From NCBI GenBank assembly GCA_025360485.1, contig JANYCB010000080.1, positions 1 through 37,018 on the forward strand: a DNA stretch of 37,018 bases, read 5' to 3'. The notes below the pieces were generated by a model. That model saw only the letters and a program-made list of their open reading frames with translations. It searched no databases and was not told the DNA's origin. A program made the translations under genes and the position numbers. The stretch comes from Methylotenera sp. GTDB lineage: Bacteria; Pseudomonadota; Gammaproteobacteria; Burkholderiales; Methylophilaceae. Shown here in pieces: positions 1 through 7,658 of the stretch. Position 1 is the stretch's first letter; each line of letters begins with the position of its first letter.

Positions 1-860
1 CCTAAATCAACGCTTTTGCCTGCGCTGGTGGTTAAAAGATTAAGTGTGACACCGCTAATCGCATCTGTAATGGTATTGCTGGCTTTGACGACGGTAATGC
101 CATCAATATCCAAAATTGCATTTTTTGCTGCTTGTAACTCAGTTAAGTTTTTACCACTACCTGCAGTAGCGGTAGGGTCATACGCCAACTGTGATAAACC
201 CGCAGTATCCGTATGATTACCGTCATCATCAGCCACCGTAATTTTCAACGTATTGACCTCACCACTATCTTTTGAGGTGATAACAAGATGATTGCTTGTA
301 CCATCATTCACGATTGTCGCGCTGACGCTAGAGTTAGAAGCATTAATTGCATCTCTAACACCTGCAAGCGTATTGTTTGAACTATCGATTGAAATAGTCA
401 CATCCGTTTTAGCCGTATTTGGCGTAAAAGAACTTGGGGTAGGCGGCGTAGTAACTGCAGGTGTAAATGTGCCAAATGAAATGGTTAAAGTGCCAGTACC
501 AACAGGGTCAGTCGTGTTAGCAAAACCCGCTAAAGTTAGTTTTTGCGGTTTTGCCAGCTGATTCACCGTAACTGCATAATTACCTAGCGATGCTGCACCA
601 TTAGCGGTTGCTGCAAATACGCTCACATCACCTGAAGTGACTGTTTGTGCATTAAATTTATCTTGGCTGGAAAGTCCTTGTACAGTAGTTTGAAACGTTG
701 ACAAAGCACTCCTTAAAGAACCATAAGCTGATATTTTAGTTTGATAGTCCGTTTTTTGTTTATTTACGGCAGTTAATGGCTTTTGCTCTATGCTCATTAA
801 GCTAGTAACGATACCATTGACATCTAGGCCAGAGCCTATCCCTGCTGATGAAATACCCAT
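1..860 (-). CDS. fliD: Flagellar hook-associated protein 2 (FliD), N-terminal part, truncated by window edge
   Basis: Minus-strand reading from ATG at 858-860 gives MGISSAGIGSGLDVNGIVTSLMSIEQKPLTAVNKQKTDYQTKISAYGSLRSALSTFQ, a typical FliD N-terminus; open to the window start. Lies next to flaG and fliC. Confidence 0.93.
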   Translation of the reverse strand, partial: MGISSAGIGSGLDVNGIVTSLMSIEQKPLTAVNKQKTDYQTKISAYGSLRSALSTFQTTVQGLSSQDKFNAQTVTSGDVSVFAATANGAASLGNYAVTVNQLAKPQKLTLAGFANTTDPVGTGTLTISFGTFTPAVTTPPTPSSFTPNTAKTDVTISIDSSNNTLAGVRDAINASNSSVSATIVNDGTSNHLVITSKDSGEVNTLKITVADDDGNHTDTAGLSQLAYDPTATAGSGKNLTELQAAKNAILDIDGITVVKASNTITDAISGVTLNLLTTSAGKSVDL

Positions 861-911
861 GTGAATATCCTTTTAAACAAACATCAATCAACAAACCACT
901 TTTAGCACACG

Positions 912-1280
912 TTAAGCTGTTTGCCTAACCACCAGACCTTGCAACTTATCTAAAGTCTTAGACATTGCTAATACTTCTTCATTTGGAATTTGTCTGAGTA
1001 CCGTTTGCGTTGCTGTATCTACTACTTTAACAACCATGCGCTCAGACTGTTGATCGACTGAGAACTCGATTGTCTGTAGCGCTGGAGCCACATAGTCGTT
1101 CAGCTTTTTTACTGCGCCAACCAACACGTCGTTATCTACGTCAACCGCCTGTTTAGACTGTTCTTCAGCCCTCGTTGCTTTAGCAACTGGATTTAATAAA
1201 GCAATTTGGCTGCCTGCAACATTTTGCGGGGCAGCCGGCTTTTTTACTGAACCATATGCATCTATTGATGAATTGAACAT
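912..1280 (-). CDS. flaG: FlaG family flagellar protein
   Basis: 122 aa; C-terminal half (LNDYVAPALQTIEFSVDQQSERMVVKVVDTATQTVLRQIPNEEVLAMSKTLDKLQGLVVRQTA) is FlaG-like; sits between fliD and fliC. Confidence 0.9.
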   Translation of the reverse strand: MFNSSIDAYGSVKKPAAPQNVAGSQIALLNPVAKATRAEEQSKQAVDVDNDVLVGAVKKLNDYVAPALQTIEFSVDQQSERMVVKVVDTATQTVLRQIPNEEVLAMSKTLDKLQGLVVRQTA

Positions 1281-1301
1281 TTTCGTTCTCCTTTACAAAA
1301 G

Positions 1302-1330
1302 TCCACAGGATTAGTTTCTAACCCTGTGGA
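1302..1330 (-). terminator. Hairpin between fliC and flaG, possible terminator/attenuator or mRNA-stabilising structure
   Basis: TCCACAGG-a-TTAG-ttt-CTAA-c-CCTGTGGA: 12 paired positions with one mismatch and a 3-nt loop. Only a weak T-run (CTTTTG) follows on the minus strand. Confidence 0.6.
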
Positions 1331-1357
1331 AGTTGTGTAAAACTATTTAACTATAAA

Positions 1358-2194
1358 TTAACCTCTTAATAGTGCTAACACGCCATTTGGTGATGAGTTA
1401 GCTTGAGCCAACATGGCAGTGCCTGCTTGTTGCAAGATTTGAGCACGTGTCAAGTTAGCTGTTTCTGCAGCAAAGTCTGTATCCATGATGCGTGATTTAG
1501 CAGCAGATTGACTTTCTGAAGAAGCCTGTAGGTTACTAACGATGCTGGTAAAGCGGTTTTGCACAGCGCCATAAGTAGCACGGGCACCACTCACCTCTGT
1601 AATACCTAAGTCAATTTGTGTAATAGCTAATTTAGCATTTGCTACTGTATCCACTTTGATTGTATTGACAGCTGATTTTGCAGTATCTGAAGCTACAGCA
1701 GTTAAATCCACACCAGTAACAGATACTGAATCATTCGCTGATGTACCAGCGCCAACTTGGAAATTAAGACCAGTTGCAGCAGCAGCGCCCAATGTGTTAG
1801 TACCGTTAAAGTTAGAATTGCTAGTAACGCGTGTAATTTCAGCTTGTAGTTGTGAAAACTCTGCTGCCAAACTTGCGTTGTCTGTGGTGCCGTTGGCGCC
1901 TTGTACCGCTAGTTCACGCATACGTTGTAATGAATCATTCACAGAACTTAAACCTGCATCTGCAGTTTGTGCAAATGAAATTGCGTCGTTCGAGTTACGG
2001 ATTGCAACGTTCATGCCGCGTACTTGTGAATCCATTTTTGTAGCGATAGACAAGCCAGATGCGTCATCTGCACCACTGTTAATACGCATGCCAGACGACA
2101 AGCGTTGCATAGCTGTACTAAGTGAACCTTGTGAAGCACTTAAGTTCTTTTGTGTGTTTAAAGAATTGATGTTGGTATTAATTACTGAAGCCAT
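1358..2194 (-). CDS. fliC: Flagellin
   Basis: 278 aa; conserved N-terminus (MASVINTNINSLNTQKNLSASQGSLSTAMQRLSSGMRINSGADDASGLSIATKM) and C-terminus (ARAQILQQAGTAMLAQANSSPNGVLALLRG). Confidence 0.97.
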   Translation of the reverse strand: MASVINTNINSLNTQKNLSASQGSLSTAMQRLSSGMRINSGADDASGLSIATKMDSQVRGMNVAIRNSNDAISFAQTADAGLSSVNDSLQRMRELAVQGANGTTDNASLAAEFSQLQAEITRVTSNSNFNGTNTLGAAAATGLNFQVGAGTSANDSVSVTGVDLTAVASDTAKSAVNTIKVDTVANAKLAITQIDLGITEVSGARATYGAVQNRFTSIVSNLQASSESQSAAKSRIMDTDFAAETANLTRAQILQQAGTAMLAQANSSPNGVLALLRG

Positions 2195-2284
2195 GATAAA
2201 TCTCCTAAATATAAGTTAAGTTTCAATTACAACCTACTGCTTAAGCGTTGCAATTCACTATGAATTGCGTTGCAGTTAAAAGTG

Positions 2285-2311
2285 TTATCGGTAAGCTTTT
2301 GAGAAAATTTA
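2285..2311 (-). promoter_or_regulatory. Sigma-28 (FliA) type promoter of fliC
   Basis: Minus strand reads TAAATTTT-N11-ACCGATAA, close to the consensus TAAAGTTT-N11-GCCGATAA, about 90 bp upstream of the flagellin start. Confidence 0.8.
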
Positions 2312-2783
2312 GGGTAAGCTCTAAAATTTGTTTCTATTGCAACTTTTCTCACGAACTTGTTTTTCGTCTCTTACCGAATAAGCAGTCCCGATGTAAATGA
2401 TGTCGGCAGTAATTTTTAAATCTTTAGGATCATGCAAATACCTTTGGCTTTTATTAACTAATCTCTCATTAAATTAAATAACTTAAATTCCGCCTCAACA
2501 AGCGACTGTTCTGCGTGTTAAAGGGCTAAGGCTAAACTGCTAGCTTAAGTTTTAAGTATTGAATATCTACTATGATATCCATTAACTTTTGAGAATAAAG
2601 AAGTAATACAGGGGGGAAAACAGGTTAAATCTTGAGTTCGTAAGCTGGGATGTGAGTTAGAGGGATTAAATCAGGCATTCGATAACAAATATAAAACAAA
2701 CGCATACTGAAGAGCGTTATAGACAGCTATTTAGCTTTATCCATTCAAACCTGGTGCTATTTTGTTTGCGTCCAGCGGCATAA

Positions 2784-3431
2784 TTAGTTGTAGACTAAAT
2801 TATTCTTGATTGCATAGTGTGTTAATTCGGCATTGTGGCGTAGATGCATTTTATCCAATAGCCTCGTACGATACATACTTACAGTTTTAACCGAGAGTGA
2901 TAACTGGTCTGCAATTTCTCCTACCGATAATCCTGAAGAAATCATCACCATCGTCTGGAATTCACGGTCTGAAAGCGTTTCATGTGGCGATTGCGGTTTT
3001 TCCATACCCACTTGATTTGCCAATATCTCTGCTACTTCTGGTGTAATAAATTTTTTGCCTTTTGCCACAGTGCGAATTGCATTAAGTAAATCAGTGGAAG
3101 CACTTTGCTTACATAAATAACCCGCAGCGCCAGACTTCAAAGCGCGAACAGCATATTGATCTTCCATATAAGTAGACAACATGAGGACTGCGATATGACT
3201 ATTCTCACCTTTAACATATTTAAGTACATCCATGCCACTACGGTCTGGCAGAGAAATATCCAGCAGCAACACATCAGCATTGAGTTCACGCGCAAGTTTT
3301 ATTGCTTCTGTGCCATTCGGCGCCTCAGCAATGACTTCTATATCGTCCGTAGCTAATATAATCTGATTTATGCCAACTCTCAATATTGCATGATCGTCTA
3401 CAATGATTACTTTAATTTTATGATCTTTCAT
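2784..3431 (-). CDS. NarL/LuxR-family response regulator
   Basis: 215 aa; receiver domain (IIVDDHAILRVG, LLLDISLPDRSGMDVL) and C-terminal LuxR-type HTH (LSDREFQTMVMISSGLSVGEIADQLSLSVKTVSMYRTRLLDKM). Confidence 0.93.
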   Translation of the reverse strand: MKDHKIKVIIVDDHAILRVGINQIILATDDIEVIAEAPNGTEAIKLARELNADVLLLDISLPDRSGMDVLKYVKGENSHIAVLMLSTYMEDQYAVRALKSGAAGYLCKQSASTDLLNAIRTVAKGKKFITPEVAEILANQVGMEKPQSPHETLSDREFQTMVMISSGLSVGEIADQLSLSVKTVSMYRTRLLDKMHLRHNAELTHYAIKNNLVYN

Positions 3432-3727
3432 ACATTAAATTCCTTATGCACTGTAGTTATTTCGACAATTGTGTGTGTGTTTTCATCAGTTAAAAATGCA
3501 GGTTTTAGATTCGAATCAGCTTGAAATAGACTGTTTTCGTTAGCTGTAGTAAGTGACTCTGCTGAGAACCCAGTCATTGCTGCACAATTTCTTTGCTTCA
3601 TGTTATTGGCTACAAGCAAGCTAGCTAATGGTTCTGCGGCAATTAGGTTATTAAACATTTTTCTAAAATTATTCATTTGCATGTTCAGCTTTTTGTTTAT
3701 GAGTAATTGGATAATCGCAAACAACAT
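3428..3727 (-). CDS. Small hypothetical protein overlapping the response regulator start
   Basis: 99-aa ORF; its stop overlaps the response regulator ATG by 4 nt, suggesting translational coupling. The true start may be an internal Met (MQMNNFRKMF). Confidence 0.45.
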   Translation of the reverse strand: MLFAIIQLLINKKLNMQMNNFRKMFNNLIAAEPLASLLVANNMKQRNCAAMTGFSAESLTTANENSLFQADSNLKPAFLTDENTHTIVEITTVHKEFNV

Positions 3728-3876
3728 GCCAGCTTTTGCTCTGGCTTGTTAAGCCAAGCAATTAGTTGTGAAATGTGGATGTTTTAATTGAAAAACTAGA
3801 AAGTTAGTACTGAACTACTTAGGATGTTATAAGGTTTAGTGTGATTGAGTTCACTCACCTATATATGACGAAATTA

Positions 3877-5316
3877 CTAAATTGGAAGTTTAACCGTGAT
3901 GACCGTGCCTTGTTTATCTGCAGTGGGTTTAGAGATTCTAAAGCTGCCATGCAATGCGATTGCACGCTCCTGCATTCCACGCAAACCAAACGAATCGGTT
4001 TTTAGTTTATCATCCGATTTTATGCCAATGCCATTATCACTGATGGTCAACGCCACTTCATTTGCACTTGCAATCAAATCTACATTCACCTGCGTGGCAT
4101 GCGCATATTTAGCAATATTTGACATCGCCTCTTGGCAAATGCGAAACAGTGCAGTCGCCTGATCTGTCGCGGTTGTGATCTCGGTTTGGTTGCAGCTGAA
4201 CAAGCAAGTAATCCCTAATTTATTTTCAAACTCTTTTACTTGCCACTCAATTGCATCCACAATGCCTAAATCTAAGATATTCGGTCTTAAGTTTCCAGAG
4301 ATTCTATGAACTGTCTCAAATGTATTGTCTACAATAGATTCCAAATTTTTTGTTTTCTCTTTTAAATCTTTCTGATCTTCTTTAAGCTGACTGGTAATTG
4401 AAGTGAGGCCCATCTTAATCGCCGTCAAATTCCCGCCCAAATCATCATGAATTTCGCGCGCGATTTTGGTACGTTCCTGCTCTTTTATTTTATTGATATG
4501 TTCTGTCAGTGCAGCCAAATCATGCCGCGATTTCTCAATCTCTAGCCTCTCGTTCTTACTTTGAGTGACATTTAACATGATGCCATCCCATTGAATTACA
4601 CCACTGCTAAACACTCTAGGTGTAGCACGTAGATTAATCCATTTAGTATCTTGCCAACCGTCAATCCATACTCGGCCTTCCCAATCTAAAGGCTTAACCA
4701 CGGCAGCAGATGCTTTGATGCGCGTACGTAGTTTTACATGATCTCTTGCATTCATCATTGCATATAATAGTTTAGAGTCTTGCCTCAGATCTTCAGGTTC
4801 TAACCCAAGTAACGCTTTACAACCATTACTTAAATATACAAAACTGATTTCGCCATCACTATCCGCCTGAAACTGACAAACAAGGCCGGGGGTATTGGCA
4901 ACAAGCGCCTGAAATCTAGACTCGCTCTCATTTAATGCGTGGACCACCTTTTCATTGGAGGATAAGTCATTCTTTATAATTAGAACGTACTCCTTTTCGC
5001 CTAACTGCATCAGCATGACGCGCAATTGGTAATTGTCAGCACTACCGATAACTGAGCCATGATCCAAAGACATTTCAACAAAGTGCGCTTGGCTTCGGCT
5101 ATGTTTCACTTGTGTCTCAAGCACTTTTTTACTCACACCCAGCATGTTATCTATGCTTTCTCGCTTAAAACTATCAATATCTAGACCAGTTTTCTCGCGA
5201 GCGCTTTCACTCATATACACCATTTGCATGGTTGAAGCATCAATTAGATAAACTTCATCCGATACACCAAGCATCATGGCTTTTAGAAATAATTGAGCAT
5301 CAGCTATTGGAAACAA
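3877..5316 (-). CDS. PAS-domain sensor histidine kinase (HisKA_3 type)
   Basis: 479 aa; PAS-like regions, HisKA_3 motif (KIAREIHDDLGGNLTAIKMGLTSI) and HATPase motifs (DNGIGI, FGLRGMQERA). No obvious transmembrane segment. Confidence 0.92.
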   Translation of the reverse strand: MFPIADAQLFLKAMMLGVSDEVYLIDASTMQMVYMSESAREKTGLDIDSFKRESIDNMLGVSKKVLETQVKHSRSQAHFVEMSLDHGSVIGSADNYQLRVMLMQLGEKEYVLIIKNDLSSNEKVVHALNESESRFQALVANTPGLVCQFQADSDGEISFVYLSNGCKALLGLEPEDLRQDSKLLYAMMNARDHVKLRTRIKASAAVVKPLDWEGRVWIDGWQDTKWINLRATPRVFSSGVIQWDGIMLNVTQSKNERLEIEKSRHDLAALTEHINKIKEQERTKIAREIHDDLGGNLTAIKMGLTSITSQLKEDQKDLKEKTKNLESIVDNTFETVHRISGNLRPNILDLGIVDAIEWQVKEFENKLGITCLFSCNQTEITTATDQATALFRICQEAMSNIAKYAHATQVNVDLIASANEVALTISDNGIGIKSDDKLKTDSFGLRGMQERAIALHGSFRISKPTADKQGTVITVKLPI

Positions 5317-5390
5317 ATTAAATGACCTTATCTATCCAAACTAAATAATTTTTTAAGTAACATATTGACGAAATTATTATCAACTATCAT

Positions 5391-7298
5391 TTAACTTTCA
5401 ACAATACTATTCAAATCAATTTCGGTCATTACACGATTTTTACCTGTCCTTTTGGCTAGATACATCGATTGATCTGCGCGATGTATCACGGTAGCTTCTG
5501 TTTCATCATTTTTAAGTAGTGCAACCCCCGCACTAAACGTAATCAACAATCGCTCATCGTTCGCCAGGAAAAACTGTTTTGTTAATGCTCGTTGCAAACG
5601 CTTAACCGTCGTCACTGCTTGATCAAGATCGGTATCTGGTAACAATATAACAAACTCTTCACCCCCTAGTCGCGACACGATATCCGTCGGTCTTACCGTC
5701 GTTTGTATGACCTTTGCCAAATGTTGCAATGCTGTATCCCCAACATTATGGCCATAGGTGTCGTTCAGTCTTTTAAAATTATCAATATCTAGTAAAGCAA
5801 CGCTTAACGGGCTACCTCCACGTTGCGCACGTGCAATTTCTCTCACCATGGCTTCATCAAGACCGCGCCGATTAAGTACGCCAGTCAATTGATCCACACG
5901 TACCGCTTCGCTTAGCTCAGAAAGCTCTTCTTGTAATTTGCGAATTTTTGCCTGTGACGATTCAACATTGTCGCGCTGTTGCAACAATACTTCACGAGAC
6001 CGCACAATCTCAGTTTGCATTGTATGCGTATCTTGCATCAAGTTTTCAAGAATCTCATTAATTTGTAAAATATCCTCAGTTTCGGATAACTTTCCGGCAT
6101 AATTTTCAATTTTTTCTTGATATGAGCCGCTCGAATCGGACATGTGGCCTAAACGATCGACAAAAGTGGATATCATATTTTTGAAAGAACTTTTAGCTTC
6201 GTTCAAGCTATACTTCAGCATCCCTTGTTTAAAAATCACTTCTTTTAAGCTTTTTTCCGCATCAAGAATCAATGCTCTTTCAAGTGGACTCGAAACAATG
6301 GTTTGTACTACTGCAATCTGTCCACGTATCCATTCGTCATCGGCAACTAATTCGCTAATATTATCAATTAACAATTTAAGCAATCTCAATAAATCTTGTT
6401 TCATTCCTTCTTCATTGGCGCCAATCAGCTCAACACGCACCAATAGCGCTCTAAACTGTTTGGCCATAAACTGCCAATCTTTTAACTTACGCGCCTTTTC
6501 AGTCAGGATAAAAATTTCACGCGCTTCCTCTTTAAGTTCAGGATAGCCATCTAATCTTGGAATCAGCCCATGATTGAGTGATTGTTTCAGCATATCTTGC
6601 AAGATGCGGAAAGTTTCTTGAAATTGGTCTTTATCATACTTGGCTTCAGTAGCTATTTCAGCCAACTCGGTGTTTGCAATAGTGACTTGAGGTGTGCCAA
6701 TAGAAGGATTTTGAACTTCATCTTCCAGACTTTCTGCGTCGATTAATGTACTAGATTGTAGCTCTACATTGTTAATAATGCTGTATTGCTCCCAGCCATT
6801 AGCCATGGTCTGTATTTTTTGAGCTAAAAGTGGATCATTACGAAAGTTAATGAGCACTCGCTCCAATGATTCTTTCTTTGTCGACAAATCCAGTCCTATG
6901 TGTTTAGTATTCAACCCTTGTAAAAGACCCCGAATAGCATCTGGCCATTGTTTAGAAAACGTAACACTTGCGTCCATACCATCACCTAACAATGCTGGTA
7001 ATTTAGCCCAATTCTCATTTTTTAATAAGTTTTCCCAACGATTGATCCAATTATTCTGTTCTGTCGTTTTACTTGGCAGCTGCTTGAGCGCTTTTCTAAT
7101 AGAGCTTTCCAAGTTTTCTGTCATTGGAATGCTAGCTACTTCGTTATAAACTAGGCGATAGTTTTCGGGGGTAGGCTCCACACGACGTACTGCCATCTGC
7201 TTGAAAGTTTCACGAGCGATGTCTATTGGCACGGGCGCAGATTTATTTTGTTTACTGACATTAAGCATAGTATTCAATGACCGATTAGCTTTTATCAA
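5391..7298 (-). CDS. GGDEF-domain diguanylate cyclase
   Basis: 635 aa; C-terminal GGDEF domain (DQLTGVLNRRGLDEAM...DIDNFKRLNDTYGHNVGD...RLGGEEFVILLP) with RxxD I-site (RPTD) five residues upstream of GGEEF; long N-terminal region with TPENYRLVYNEV. Confidence 0.93.
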   Translation of the reverse strand: MIKANRSLNTMLNVSKQNKSAPVPIDIARETFKQMAVRRVEPTPENYRLVYNEVASIPMTENLESSIRKALKQLPSKTTEQNNWINRWENLLKNENWAKLPALLGDGMDASVTFSKQWPDAIRGLLQGLNTKHIGLDLSTKKESLERVLINFRNDPLLAQKIQTMANGWEQYSIINNVELQSSTLIDAESLEDEVQNPSIGTPQVTIANTELAEIATEAKYDKDQFQETFRILQDMLKQSLNHGLIPRLDGYPELKEEAREIFILTEKARKLKDWQFMAKQFRALLVRVELIGANEEGMKQDLLRLLKLLIDNISELVADDEWIRGQIAVVQTIVSSPLERALILDAEKSLKEVIFKQGMLKYSLNEAKSSFKNMISTFVDRLGHMSDSSGSYQEKIENYAGKLSETEDILQINEILENLMQDTHTMQTEIVRSREVLLQQRDNVESSQAKIRKLQEELSELSEAVRVDQLTGVLNRRGLDEAMVREIARAQRGGSPLSVALLDIDNFKRLNDTYGHNVGDTALQHLAKVIQTTVRPTDIVSRLGGEEFVILLPDTDLDQAVTTVKRLQRALTKQFFLANDERLLITFSAGVALLKNDETEATVIHRADQSMYLAKRTGKNRVMTEIDLNSIVES

Positions 7299-7485
7299 AA
7301 ATTATATTAGTTATATTTTCCTACTTATACTCAAAATCAAAAGCAAATTGAGTGATACTTTTATTGCTCTATTTTAAATAAACGCTCACTGACCACACTT
7401 AATCTTAAACAGTTAAAGTTGATAGGTTTATGAAAAATCCCACCAAGCGCTGTGGCGAATGCGGTAAATTAAGGTAAAATCATTG

Positions 7486-7583
7486 CTGGCGGGCCTCCCC
7501 GCATTGTAAAGTAGCCAATCTGGTCAGATGCGGAAGCAAGCAGCCACAACTATTGAGCAAGTGCCGGGGCAAGGCTCGCCTCT
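7486..7583 (+). ncRNA. ffs: Signal recognition particle RNA, 4.5S bacterial small type
   Basis: Conserved apical core GGTCAGATGCGGAAGCAAGCAGCC plus GTGCCGGGGCAAGG; ends GGCGGGCCT/AGGCTCGCC are complementary; lies directly upstream of dnaX. Confidence 0.92.
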
Positions 7584-7658
7584 CTTAATTTATTTTCATT
7601 CATTATTTTGCCCTAAAAGTTAGAGACGAAAAGGCAATTTTCAGCTAAAGTTTAGGTT

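Noticed and set aside
1656-2219. 187-aa plus-strand ORF opposite fliC
   Set aside because: Antisense to an unmistakable flagellin; composition is a shadow of the coding strand and it has no recognisable family.
3726-3754. Overlapping small palindromes (TGGCTT-GTT-AAGCCA; GCCAG...CTGGC)
   Set aside because: Short, at the edge of the small ORF, no T-run or known operator pattern; could be chance.
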